Assembly (NCBI RefSeq): GCF_003711845.1
Contig: NZ_RHLQ01000027.1
Span: 1-48,124 of the forward strand
Length of the DNA: 48,124 nt
Direction of reading: 5' to 3'
Source of the DNA: Lysinibacillus halotolerans
GTDB lineage: Bacteria > Bacillota > Bacilli > Bacillales_A > Planococcaceae
The translations under genes were made by a program, and so were the position numbers. Position 1 is the first letter of the stretch, and every line of letters starts with the position of its first letter. The notes beneath the pieces are model-generated. The model ran no database searches, was not told where the DNA came from, and worked only from the letters and a program-made list of their open reading frames with translations. This document shows, in pieces, positions 17,329 through 25,422 of this stretch.

Positions 17329-17994
17329 ATGACTTTACAACCACAACGTCAAATTTTAGTTGTCTTTCCCCATCCAGATGATGAAGCCTTTTCTTCTGCA
17401 GGAACAATAAGACTTTACCGTAATATGGGTGTCCCAGTTACATATGCATGTTTAACTCTTGGTGAAATGGGCCGAAATCTTGGAAACCCTCCATTCGCCA
17501 CACGGGAATCATTACCAGAAATTCGCCGTGAAGAATTAAAGGCTGCTTGTAAACATATGGGAATCGAAGATCTTCGAATGATGGGATTACGTGATAAAAC
17601 AGTCGAATTTGAAGATGATGAAAAAATGGTTAATCTTGTAAAAGATTTAATTGATGAATTAAACCCTTCATTAATCATCACTTTCTTACCTGGCTATGCG
17701 GTTCACCCAGACCATGAAGCAACAGGTCGCGCAGTAGTGGAAGCCGTTAGACGTATGCCGAAAGAAGAGCGACCTACCCTTTACACAGTAGGCTTTGCTA
17801 ATAATACAGTGGCAGAAAAAGGCGAACCAAATATTGAAATTGATATAACTAGTGTTAAAGAAGATAAAGTAAAAACTTTACAAGCCCATGCATCTCAAAC
17901 AGCATGGATGATTGAAGATTATAAAAAGCGAATAGATGAAGGCGATAATTGGTTAGATAAAGAACGTTTTTATCTATTTAATTTTGAAGATTAA
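17329..17994 (+). CDS. bshB2: Bacillithiol biosynthesis deacetylase BshB2
   Basis: Zinc-dependent deacetylase of the LmbE/PIG-L family that removes the acetyl group from GlcNAc-malate, the second step of bacillithiol synthesis. It may also act on bacillithiol S-conjugates. The 221 residues show the metal motif FPHPDDEAFSSAGT near residue 12 and the second metal His in GYAVHPDHEATGRAV near 123. In B. subtilis this is yojG, paired with yojF. AAGGAG lies 10 bases before the start. Confidence 0.95.
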   Translation: MTLQPQRQILVVFPHPDDEAFSSAGTIRLYRNMGVPVTYACLTLGEMGRNLGNPPFATRESLPEIRREELKAACKHMGIEDLRMMGLRDKTVEFEDDEKMVNLVKDLIDELNPSLIITFLPGYAVHPDHEATGRAVVEAVRRMPKEERPTLYTVGFANNTVAEKGEPNIEIDITSVKEDKVKTLQAHASQTAWMIEDYKKRIDEGDNWLDKERFYLFNFED

Positions 17995-18006
17995 TTATGA
18001 TAATAT

Positions 18007-18039
18007 AAAGGGGCAGGTAATTATTTCCTGCCCCTTTTT
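18007..18039 (+). terminator. Terminator of yojF-bshB2
   Basis: AAAGGGGCAGG (18007-18017) pairs with CCTGCCCCTTT (from 18027) and ends in TTTTT. Confidence 0.92.
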
Positions 18040-18248
18040 CCATTCATTATAAGTTATTTTTATTCAATACTATAAAGTCATTTACTTAAATAATTAGTCA
18101 TTTTACAATCCTTTTATTTCCTGTATATTCATTTTTCATACATTTATAAATTTCGCAATATTTTTATTTTTATAAAACGTATTTACAACTGTATATAAAG
18201 ACTTTATAGTGTATAAATATTCACCATACTATTTAAAGAGGTAAACAA

Positions 18249-19601
18249 ATGACAAAAAAATTTCCTTCATATACATGGTTTCTTTTTATCTTTTTGTCCT
18301 TAGTGGGTATTTTCTTATTTATTACACCCGTTAATACAGCCGATGGATTAAAGGTACCTATCGCTCTATTAGCAAATGCCCTTTCTGCAAACGTTGTAAG
18401 CTTTATTCATTGGTTTGCTTGGATTGTCTTCATTATAGCTGCAATCGGCTCTGTCATTGCGCAATTCATTCCAGTAAAAGAACAACGTACTTTGTTCGAT
18501 TCTTTATTCCGTGTTAACTGGTTCTGGACTATTATGCGCATATTAGCAGTGATTTTTGCAACAATGTATTTATTCCAAATAGGTCCTGAAATTTTTACTA
18601 GTGAAAATACGTCTGGTCTTTTACTGACTCCAGATGGCGGTCTAGTAACAATGATGTTCTCACTGTTCCTATTTGCCGGCTTATTACTTCCATTATTAAC
18701 AGACTTTGGTTTACTTGAATTTTTTGGTTCCATGATGGTAAAAATCATGCGTCCTTTATTCAAAATCCCCGGTCGCTCAGCTATTGACTGTTTAGCTTCA
18801 TGGGTTGGAGACGGAACAATCGGTGTACTTTTAACGAGTAAACAATATGAAGAAGGCAACTATACAGCGCGGGAAGCAGCTACTATTGCAACAACGTTCT
18901 CAGTTGTATCTATTACTTTCTGTTTTGTCGTATTAGAAACGGTTGATTTAAACCATTATTTCCTCCAATTTTATGGATCAGTTATTTTAGTGGGACTTAT
19001 TTTAGCACTTATTATGCCACGTATTTTCCCATTAAGCCGTAAACCCGATACGAATATCGATGGCTCTATTCCTGATGATAAACGGGAAGATGTTCCAAAA
19101 GGGTTTAACGCTTTTTCATTAGGTTTACACAACGCGTTATCAAAGGCAGATAGCAATAAAAATCTAGGTAAAGTAATTGGAGCAGGTTTTAAAAACGTAC
19201 TAGAAATGTGGTTTGCTATAACACCTGTTATTATGGCATTCGGTACAATTGCTTTAGTTCTTGCTGAATATACCAGTTTCTTTAAAATTTTAGGTATGCC
19301 TTTTGAGCCAATTCTAGCCGCATTACAAATTCCATTTGCCGATCAAGCAGCTCAAACAATGATCGTTGGTTTTGCAGATATGTTATTACCATCCGTTTTA
19401 GGCTCTGGTATTGAGTCAGATTTAACTCGATTCTTCATCGCTACAGTTTCTGTTACTCAATTAATTTACATGTCAGAAGTCGGAGGATTAATTTTAGGTA
19501 CGAAACTTCCTTTGAAAATTTGGGATTTATTCCTTATCTTCTTAATCCGAACGATTATTTCTATTCCAATTATTGCAGTCATTGCACATATTTTGTTTTA
19601 A
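18249..19601 (+). CDS. YjiH family membrane protein, nucleoside-recognition (Gate) domain
   Basis: A 450-residue integral membrane protein with about ten hydrophobic segments. It matches the YjiH family, which carries a nucleoside-recognition/Gate-type membrane domain related to nucleoside transporters and to spore maturation proteins SpmA/SpmB. Conserved stretches are CLASWVGDGTIGVLLTSKQY near 180, a cytoplasmic linker near 260-300 (charged), and a second Gate-like half (AGFKNVLEMWFAITPVIMAF, GFADMLLPSVLGSGIES). The substrate is unknown. It is a single gene between two terminators. Confidence 0.85.
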   Translation: MTKKFPSYTWFLFIFLSLVGIFLFITPVNTADGLKVPIALLANALSANVVSFIHWFAWIVFIIAAIGSVIAQFIPVKEQRTLFDSLFRVNWFWTIMRILAVIFATMYLFQIGPEIFTSENTSGLLLTPDGGLVTMMFSLFLFAGLLLPLLTDFGLLEFFGSMMVKIMRPLFKIPGRSAIDCLASWVGDGTIGVLLTSKQYEEGNYTAREAATIATTFSVVSITFCFVVLETVDLNHYFLQFYGSVILVGLILALIMPRIFPLSRKPDTNIDGSIPDDKREDVPKGFNAFSLGLHNALSKADSNKNLGKVIGAGFKNVLEMWFAITPVIMAFGTIALVLAEYTSFFKILGMPFEPILAALQIPFADQAAQTMIVGFADMLLPSVLGSGIESDLTRFFIATVSVTQLIYMSEVGGLILGTKLPLKIWDLFLIFLIRTIISIPIIAVIAHILF

Positions 19602-19606
19602 ATTTT

Positions 19607-19635
19607 AAAGACTGGCATTCGCCAGTCTTTTTTTA
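19607..19635 (+). terminator. Terminator of the yjiH-like gene
   Basis: AAAGACTGGC (19607-19616) pairs exactly with GCCAGTCTTT (19621-19630) around a 4-base loop, then a T run. Confidence 0.92.
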
Positions 19636-19686
19636 TTTTCATGGAAATTAGAACTCTATTGAAAAATGTTTTTTATTTTGTCAAAA

Positions 19687-19722
19687 GGAAAACGCTTTCG
19701 TCTATTAAATTTTTTGAATTTA
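19687..19722. promoter_or_regulatory. cre-like and CodY-like sites before ilvA
   Basis: GGAAAACGCTTTCG (19687-19700) resembles the palindromic CcpA site TGAAAGCGCTTTCA with changed end bases. AATTTTTTGAATTTA (19708-19722) matches the CodY box AATTTTCWGAAAATT at 11 of 15 positions. Both lie 75-110 bases before ilvA, where control by carbon and branched-chain amino acid status would make sense. AT-rich sequence gives CodY-like matches by chance. Confidence 0.3.
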
Positions 19723-19797
19723 AAAATAATTTTAAAAAATTCCCCTTTTTTATGTTAGAATAAGTAAATGTTTTAGTTAAACGGAGGTTACAAAACG

Positions 19798-21060
19798 ATG
19801 GAAGTTGCTAAATCAAAAGGAATTACGGTGGAAAATATTTTAATTGCCCATCATCATTTAAAGGATGTTGTTTTACATACCCCACTACAAAAAAATGACT
19901 ATTTATCTGAAAAATATAGTGCCAACATTTATATTAAGCGAGAAGACTTACAACATGTAAGATCATTTAAGCTTCGAGGTGCCTACTATAAAATAAAAAA
20001 AATTGAAGATAAAGCACGGAATAGCGGAGTTGTTTGTGCCAGTGCAGGAAACCATGCACAGGGTGTTGCCTTTGCTTGTGCACAACTGAATATTAAAGGC
20101 ACAATTTTCATGCCTTTAACGACACCAAAACAAAAAATTGATCAAGTTCGAATGTTTGGTCGCAATAATATCGACATTATTTTAGAAGGTGACACTTTCG
20201 ATGATTCTGCTTCCGCAGCAAAAGAATATTGTGAAGAACATGAGATGATTTTCATTCACCCCTTTGATGATGTCGATATTATGGCAGGACAGGGAACGGT
20301 GGCTGTTGAAGTGTTGAACGACATTGAAGAACCCCTTGATTTCATTTTCGGAGGAATTGGTGGCGGTGGTTTAATGGCTGGTATCGGTACGTACGTAAAA
20401 AATATTTCACCAAACAGTCGAGTAATTGGTGTTGAGCCGGCTGGAGCTGCTAGTATGAAAGCTGCCTTTGAAAACGGCGGACCGATCTCCCTTGATAAAA
20501 TTGATAAATTTTGCGATGGAACGGCTGTACAATGTGTCGGATTCAATACGTATGAGATTTGTCATGAATATTTAGATGACATTGTACTCGTCCCAGAAGG
20601 AAAAGTAAGTACAACCATTTTAGACTTATATAATAAACACGCCATTGTAGCTGAACCATCCGGTGCCCTTCCAGTAGCTGCCCTTGATTTTTATGCGGAT
20701 GAAATTAAAGGTAAATCGGTTGTTGTTGTCATTACTGGTGGCAACAACGACATTAGTCGTATGCAGGAAATTCGAGAGAAATCTTTATTATACGAAGGCT
20801 TATTATATTACTTTATCGTCAATTTCCCACAACGGGCTGGGGCACTCCGTCAATTTTTAACGGTTGTTCTTGGACCTAATGATGATATTACCCACTTTGA
20901 ATATACGAAGAAAAACAATAAAGAAAGCGGTCCAGCATTAGTCGGAATCGAAGTGAGCAGTCCAGACGATTATCACGGCCTTATCAATCGCATGCGCATG
21001 AATGGCTTTGAATTTACCGAAGTTAATAAAGATAGCCAACTGTTCGGATTGTTAGTTTAA
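19798..21060 (+). CDS. ilvA: Threonine ammonia-lyase, biosynthetic type
   Basis: PLP enzyme that converts threonine to 2-oxobutyrate and ammonia, the first step of isoleucine synthesis. The 420 residues contain the PLP Lys in VRSFKLRGAYYKI near residue 60, the SAGNHAQGVAFAC loop near 84 and the glycine-rich phosphate loop GGIGGGGLMAGIGT near 186. The C-terminal 80 residues form the single ACT-like regulatory domain (YFIVNFPQRAGALRQFL), so isoleucine feedback inhibition is expected. This is the Bacillus IlvA length. The start has GGAGGT eight to ten bases upstream. Confidence 0.95.
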   Translation: MEVAKSKGITVENILIAHHHLKDVVLHTPLQKNDYLSEKYSANIYIKREDLQHVRSFKLRGAYYKIKKIEDKARNSGVVCASAGNHAQGVAFACAQLNIKGTIFMPLTTPKQKIDQVRMFGRNNIDIILEGDTFDDSASAAKEYCEEHEMIFIHPFDDVDIMAGQGTVAVEVLNDIEEPLDFIFGGIGGGGLMAGIGTYVKNISPNSRVIGVEPAGAASMKAAFENGGPISLDKIDKFCDGTAVQCVGFNTYEICHEYLDDIVLVPEGKVSTTILDLYNKHAIVAEPSGALPVAALDFYADEIKGKSVVVVITGGNNDISRMQEIREKSLLYEGLLYYFIVNFPQRAGALRQFLTVVLGPNDDITHFEYTKKNNKESGPALVGIEVSSPDDYHGLINRMRMNGFEFTEVNKDSQLFGLLV

Positions 21061-21069
21061 TTTTTGAAG

Positions 21070-21103
21070 GAAACACTCAGTAAAAGCTGGGTGTTTCTTT
21101 TTG
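21070..21103 (+). terminator. Terminator of ilvA
   Basis: GAAACACTCAG (21070-21080) pairs with CTGGGTGTTTC (21087-21097) with one wobble, then TTTTT. Confidence 0.85.
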
Positions 21104-21117
21104 AATATAAAAAAGAA

Positions 21118-21141
21118 GAAACGACATTTTTCCGTCATTTC
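21118..21141 (-). terminator. Terminator of the trpXYZ-like operon
   Basis: GAAACGAC (21118-21125) pairs with GTCATTTC (21134-21141) using one G-U pair. On the minus strand the hairpin is followed by TTCTTTTTT. Confidence 0.75.
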
Positions 21142-21163
21142 CCCTTCGTTTTCTTCCTATTTT

Positions 21164-21958
21164 TCAACCTAACAATGCTCTATCCGAATTCATTTTTTCA
21201 CCGCGGATATTTTCAAATTCAGCCATTAAATCTGGAATTGATAATTGTTGCTTTTTCCTTTCATCGATCGATAATATAATTTGCCCTTTATCCATCATAA
21301 TAAGGCGATTTCCTAAATCAATGGCTTGTTGCATATTGTGGGTAACCATTAAAGTTGTTAAGTTCCCTTCTTCTACTAGTTGCTTCGTTAATCGGGTAAT
21401 TAACTCTGCTCTTGAAGGATCAAGGGCAGCCGTATGTTCATCCAATAATAAAATGGCAGGCTTCGTAAAGGTAGCCATTAATAATGATAACGCTTGTCGT
21501 TCTCCACCCGATAGTAAACCTACCTTCGCATTAAACCGATTCTCAAGGCCTAACCCTAACTTCTCTAAAGAAGAACGAAAGAACTCTCGACGTTTACTAT
21601 TAACTCCTCTACGTAATCCCCTTTTTGCATTGCGTGAATAAGCAATGGCTAAGTTTTCTTCGATTGTCATCGATGGTGCGGTACCGGCCATTGGATCTTG
21701 AAACACACGACCAATAAATTGAGAACGTTTATATTCTGGCAGCTTCGTTACTTCTTTCCCATCAATCGTAACCACTCCAAAATCAGGGGTTAATGCTCCG
21801 GAAATCATATTCATCATCGTTGACTTCCCTGCCCCATTACTTCCGATGACCGTTACAAAGTCACCTGGAGATAAATGGAGGTTAATATTATCTAAAGCAA
21901 TTTTTTCATCTGGTGTACCTTCATTAAAAATTTTATTTATTCCTTCTAATTTAAGCAA
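21164..21958 (-). CDS. ABC transporter ATP-binding protein, TrpZ-like
   Basis: A 264-residue ABC ATPase that drives the importer encoded by the two genes before it. Walker A is GSNGAGKST near residue 39, the signature is LLSGGERQAL near 148, Walker B is ILLLDEHTAALDP near 168 and the switch His is in VTHNMQQA near 205. The subfamily is the one paired with PF04392-type binding proteins (TrpXYZ in streptococci). It overlaps the permease gene by eight bases. Tryptophan or a related aromatic compound is a likely cargo from context with the trp operon; sequence alone does not fix this. Confidence 0.85.
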   Translation of the reverse strand: MLKLEGINKIFNEGTPDEKIALDNINLHLSPGDFVTVIGSNGAGKSTMMNMISGALTPDFGVVTIDGKEVTKLPEYKRSQFIGRVFQDPMAGTAPSMTIEENLAIAYSRNAKRGLRRGVNSKRREFFRSSLEKLGLGLENRFNAKVGLLSGGERQALSLLMATFTKPAILLLDEHTAALDPSRAELITRLTKQLVEEGNLTTLMVTHNMQQAIDLGNRLIMMDKGQIILSIDERKKQQLSIPDLMAEFENIRGEKMNSDRALLG

Positions 21959-22985
21959 GGTGGTTCCCTCCTTGCGTAAGTTCTCGTTGTTGTTCGAGAC
22001 GTTGTATTCGCCTTTTTTCTTTTCTTATTTTTTCACGTCGCTTTTCGACTAGCTGCGGAATGACTAAAGCTAAAATGACAATGATAGCTGTAATGAGCTT
22101 CATATCCGACGTATCTAACCAGTCAATTTGTAAAGCTACTGCATAAATAATTCGATAAATAATAGCCCCTGCTACTACTGCTAATGTTGTACGGAAAATC
22201 GTCTTCGTTCCAAAGATTGCTTCTCCGATAATAACAGATGCTAAACCAATAACAATCATCCCAATCCCCATATTGGCATCGGCAAATTTCGAATATTGGG
22301 CAATTAAAGCTCCTGACAGGGCTACTAAAGCATTAGAAACCCCTAATCCGAGTACGATTAACCCATCCGTATTGGCTGAAAAACTTCGAATCATTCTTTT
22401 GTTATCACCCGTTGCACGAATCGCAAGGCCTACTTCCGTCTTCAAAAACCAATCTACTATACTTTTAATAATTAGTGTAAGAATGAGAACAATTAAAATT
22501 GTCCCCCAAGTAGATGGAGCCGTTTGAAATCCTAACGTATTTTTTAAGAAACTCGTTAATGCTTGATCAATACCGATATTTCCCCATAAGCTTTGAAACT
22601 GTGAAAATATCGAATCTGAACTCATCAATGGAATATTTGGCTTTACGACTGCATTTTCATCGGATAATCCCATAATGCGGAGATTAATCGAGTACAAAGC
22701 AATCATCATTAATATCCCCGAAAGAAGTGGATTTATTTTTCCTTTCGTGTGTAAAAGCCCCGTCATACATCCTGCAATAAATCCAGCAACAAGTGCCGCT
22801 AATGTAGCCAGTATTGGGTTGTAGCCTAGTACAATCATCATCGCTGCTGTAGCTGCCCCTGTTACAAAGCTGCCATCCACGGTTAAATCCGGAAAATCTA
22901 ACACTCGGAATGTTAAATACACTCCGAGTGCCATAATTGCATAGATGATTCCTTGCTCAACTGAACCAAACATCGCTGTAAACAT
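21951..22985 (-). CDS. ABC transporter permease, TrpY-like
   Basis: A 344-residue integral membrane permease of the LivH/BPD_transp_2 type with about eight to nine helices. FPDLTVDGSFVTGAA near residue 32 and GLGVSNALVALSGALIAQY near 218 are typical of permeases that work with PF04392 binding proteins. The C-terminus is a basic tail rich in Arg and Lys (EKRREKIRKEKRRIQRLE), probably cytoplasmic. It starts 30 bases after the binding-protein stop and overlaps the ATPase gene. Confidence 0.85.
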   Translation of the reverse strand: MFTAMFGSVEQGIIYAIMALGVYLTFRVLDFPDLTVDGSFVTGAATAAMMIVLGYNPILATLAALVAGFIAGCMTGLLHTKGKINPLLSGILMMIALYSINLRIMGLSDENAVVKPNIPLMSSDSIFSQFQSLWGNIGIDQALTSFLKNTLGFQTAPSTWGTILIVLILTLIIKSIVDWFLKTEVGLAIRATGDNKRMIRSFSANTDGLIVLGLGVSNALVALSGALIAQYSKFADANMGIGMIVIGLASVIIGEAIFGTKTIFRTTLAVVAGAIIYRIIYAVALQIDWLDTSDMKLITAIIVILALVIPQLVEKRREKIRKEKRRIQRLEQQRELTQGGNHLA

Positions 22986-23015
22986 ATTGAATCATCCCCT
23001 ATCTTTCCTTTTAAT

Positions 23016-24023
23016 CTATTCGTAAATTTCTGCGTTCCAAGAATCTTTAATTTCTAGATTTAAAGTTTCAGCAGTTGATTTATTGATTAATAATTTTAAA
23101 TTTCCTGGATATGCAGCAGGAATTTCAGATGGTGTTGCTTCCCCATTTAAGATTTTCACTGCCATTTCACCAGCTTCATAGCCGATATCATAATATTCAA
23201 AACCGTAAGCACCTAAACCACCACGGGCAACCGAATCTAATTCTCCTACCATAGCTGGAAGTTGATTCGAATTCGCTACGTCAATAACTGACTCCAAAGC
23301 AGAGACAACGGTATTATCCGTAATGATATATAGAGAATCTACTTTCCCTACTAATGATTCCGTTGCTTGTTTTACTTCTGCTGAAGTGGAAACTGCTGCT
23401 TCGACCAACTCAAGACCAGCTTCTTCTAGTAACGTTTTCATTTGTTCAACTTGGGCAACGGAATTTTGTTCACCAGTGTTATAGACGGTACCTACTTTTT
23501 TAGCACCTAGTTCAGCCTTAAGGAAAGCTACTGTATTCGCAATCGTATCTGGATGTAAGTCAACTGTACCCGTCACATTACCACCTGGACTTTCCATTGA
23601 GTCAATTAATTCTGCACCTACTGCATCTGTAACAGAGGTAAATATAATCGGGATATCAGATGTTGCTCCTTTTACAGCTTGAGCTGATGGGGTAGAGTTA
23701 GCAAAAATCAAATCAACACCGTCATTCACTAAATTTTGCGCAATCGTTGTATTCATACTCGGATCGTTTTGGGCGTTTTCTTCGACAAATTCGACTTCTA
23801 ATCCCGCCTCTTTTAAAGCTGCTTTAAACCCTTCTGTTGCCTCATCTAATGAAGGATGCTCTACGATTTGCGTAATCCCTACTTTGAAAGTTTTCTCCCC
23901 TTCTGATGTTCCAGCATTTGTACCATCTTTTGTATCAGTAGTTGTTTCCCCTCCGCCACAAGCGGCCAATAGTATTACTAATCCTAACGATAACAATGAG
24001 CGCTTTTTTGGACCCTTTTTCAT
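23016..24023 (-). CDS. ABC transporter substrate-binding lipoprotein, TrpX-like (PF04392)
   Basis: A 335-residue lipoprotein with signal peptide MKKGPKKRSLLSLGLVILL and lipobox LAAC, then a Gly/Thr-rich linker. The mature part matches the PF04392 ABC_sub_bind family (VGITQIVEHPSLDEATEGF, GVDLIFANSTPSAQAVKGA, GVLGAYGFEYYDIGYEAG-like region). In streptococci such proteins (TrpX) bind tryptophan and are T-box controlled. Here the operon has its own plain promoter (24115-24143) and no T-box. ATG 24023 is chosen because GGGGGAG lies five bases upstream; an in-frame ATG at 24056 would disrupt the signal peptide. Confidence 0.85.
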   Translation of the reverse strand: MKKGPKKRSLLSLGLVILLAACGGGETTTDTKDGTNAGTSEGEKTFKVGITQIVEHPSLDEATEGFKAALKEAGLEVEFVEENAQNDPSMNTTIAQNLVNDGVDLIFANSTPSAQAVKGATSDIPIIFTSVTDAVGAELIDSMESPGGNVTGTVDLHPDTIANTVAFLKAELGAKKVGTVYNTGEQNSVAQVEQMKTLLEEAGLELVEAAVSTSAEVKQATESLVGKVDSLYIITDNTVVSALESVIDVANSNQLPAMVGELDSVARGGLGAYGFEYYDIGYEAGEMAVKILNGEATPSEIPAAYPGNLKLLINKSTAETLNLEIKDSWNAEIYE

Positions 24024-24114
24024 TCTTTCTCCCCCTACTTCCCTTTCAAATTCCACTCAACATATGAATTTTCTAATATATTTAATTATTCTAAAAATTT
24101 TAAGTTTAACGATT

Positions 24115-24143
24115 ATATTACATTGCTAACCTATGGGAGTCAA
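24115..24143 (-). promoter_or_regulatory. Sigma-A promoter of the trpXYZ-like operon
   Basis: On the minus strand, TTGACT (24138-24143) and TAATAT (24115-24120) are separated by 17 bases. About 92 bases lie between the -10 box and the ATG at 24023. Confidence 0.7.
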
Positions 24144-24342
24144 CAGCATTAAATAGGCTCTTACTTACAATTTTCATAATTACTACTACAAGAAAAATAA
24201 TTTGTCGCTTTAAACCGTTAAAGTACATAGTTTTTATGAAGAATTCATTATTTTAAAAAAATATAAAAAATGTGACTAGTTTTCGACATTTTCCTATTTT
24301 GTGGACAACTAATCTACCTGTCCTCCAAATTTTATAGTTCAT

Positions 24343-24372
24343 TTGACATATGGAACAAAATATAATAGTATA
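24343..24372 (+). promoter_or_regulatory. Sigma-A promoter of queT
   Basis: TTGACA (24343-24348) and TAGTAT (24367-24372) are 18 bases apart. Transcription would start near 24379, just before the riboswitch. TATAAT at 24361-24366 is too close to the -35 box to be used with it. Confidence 0.65.
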
Positions 24373-24391
24373 TTTTCTTGTGATATTTTCA

Positions 24392-24429
24392 CCGTGGTTC
24401 GAAAACTCCCACGAAAAAAAACTAAGGAG
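24392..24429 (+). ncRNA. Class I preQ1 riboswitch controlling queT
   Basis: Stem P1 is CGTGG (24393-24397) with CCACG (24409-24413). The loop begins TTC as in known class I aptamers. The A-rich tail and ACTAAGGA (to 24428) follow, as in the B. subtilis queC leader (AAAAAACUAAGGA). The tail folds back into the loop as a pseudoknot when preQ1 binds, and its end overlaps the AAGGAG ribosome site (24424-24429) of queT. Control would therefore be translational: preQ1 turns uptake off. Confidence 0.85.
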
Positions 24430-24436
24430 AATGAAT

Positions 24437-24919
24437 ATGAAAGTTAAATTTATTGCCACAACTGGGATTATTGCGGCTCTTTATATGGCTGTTACCCTTT
24501 TAGTTGCACCCTTTGGATTTACAGAAATCCAATTTAGAGTTTCAGAGATGTTTAATCACCTAGTTGCCTTTAACCCTCGTTATATGCTTGGGATTATTAT
24601 TGGTGTATTTATTGCCAATTTATTTTCCCCCCTCGGCATTTACGATTTAATTTTTGGCGTCGGTCAATCGGTTATTACACTAGCCATTTTTATTTTCATT
24701 TGTAAGTTCGTAAAAAACATTTGGCTACGTTTAATGATTAATACATTTTTATTTACTTGTACAATGTTCATCATTGCCTTTGAATTAAACATCGCCCTTA
24801 AACTTCCATTTTTATGGACTTGGTTTACATGTGCCGTTGGTGAATTCGTTGTACTTGCTGTAGGTGCCCCTATTATGTACCTATTAAATAAACGATTAAA
24901 TTTCAAAGATTTAATATAA
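24437..24919 (+). CDS. queT: Queuosine precursor transporter QueT
   Basis: A 160-residue membrane protein of the QueT family, the substrate-binding S component of an ECF transporter that takes up queuosine precursors such as preQ1. Five to six hydrophobic segments are visible, with the family signature FGFTEIQFRVSEMFNHLVAF near residue 29 and FSPLGIYDLIFGVGQS near 66. ATG 24437 is chosen because AAGGAG lies seven bases upstream; ATG 24431 is too close to it. The preQ1 riboswitch directly upstream supports the assignment. It needs the shared EcfAA'T module, which is elsewhere. Confidence 0.93.
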   Translation: MKVKFIATTGIIAALYMAVTLLVAPFGFTEIQFRVSEMFNHLVAFNPRYMLGIIIGVFIANLFSPLGIYDLIFGVGQSVITLAIFIFICKFVKNIWLRLMINTFLFTCTMFIIAFELNIALKLPFLWTWFTCAVGEFVVLAVGAPIMYLLNKRLNFKDLI

Positions 24920-24924
24920 CGTCT

Positions 24925-24956
24925 AAACCGAGAATTATCTTTCTCGGTTTTTTTCA
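24925..24956 (+). terminator. Terminator of queT
   Basis: AAACCGAGAA (24925-24934) pairs with TTCTCGGTTT (24941-24950), followed by TTTTC. Confidence 0.9.
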
Positions 24957-24988
24957 TACAATTTTCCTCTTCGATTTTTCTGAAAATA

Positions 24989-25017
24989 TTGACAAGGATT
25001 AAATTTAAGTCTACAAT
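24989..25017 (+). promoter_or_regulatory. Sigma-A promoter of the trp operon
   Basis: TTGACA (24989-24994) and TACAAT (25012-25017) are 17 bases apart, close to consensus. The start of the T-box leader would be near 25024. Confidence 0.85.
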
Positions 25018-25023
25018 TCTACT

Positions 25024-25378
25024 TAATTAATTGTTCGGATACGGTAGTAGGTCGCGGGAGCGTGACCACCGTTTGAGCAAAGCAGAGTTTAGATGAGAAT
25101 AGCTGAGAAAAAATTGATGAATAAGAATAGTAGCGATTTCAGGCGCTTTAGAGAGCTAGTGGTTGGTGTGAACTAGTGCGTACATTTCGTGAATGGGCCT
25201 TATGAGAGCAACTAGCGTTAGTTAGTTGACGTCTTTCCTACGTTACAAGGAAGTGTTGGAAGTGCTTTTTTACTTCTTAACACACCAAGGTGGAAGTATT
25301 TTTATGCTTCAACAGAGGTGGCAACGCGGTATATATCGTCCTCTACAAAAGGAATTCCTTTTGTAGAGGACTTTTTTA
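25024..25378 (+). ncRNA. Tryptophan T-box leader of the trp operon
   Basis: A full T-box leader. Stem I includes the AGAGAG bulge (25150-25155) and the distal GGTTGGTG loop (25161-25168). The specifier is TGG (25194-25196), in GAATGGGCC, reading Trp. Stem III lies around 25251-25288. The T-box motif AGAGGTGGCAACGCGGT is at 25314-25330; its TGGC would pair with the GCCA end of tRNA-Trp, whose discriminator base is G in Bacillus. The terminator is a perfect 17-bp stem, GTCCTCTACAAAAGGAA (25338-25354) and its complement to 25371, then six T. Uncharged tRNA-Trp would favour the antiterminator and expression. Confidence 0.95.
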
Positions 25379-25422
25379 TTTCTCTAACCTGCTAATTTTA
25401 ATTTTTAGGAGGATGAAAAATA

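Noticed and set aside
18407-18859. 150-codon minus-strand frame inside the yjiH-like gene
   Set aside because: Antisense shadow of a membrane protein gene; no ribosome site.
25024-25422. TRAP (MtrB) control of trp by GAG/UAG repeats
   Set aside because: No series of evenly spaced GAG/UAG triplets is visible; the region has a full T-box instead.
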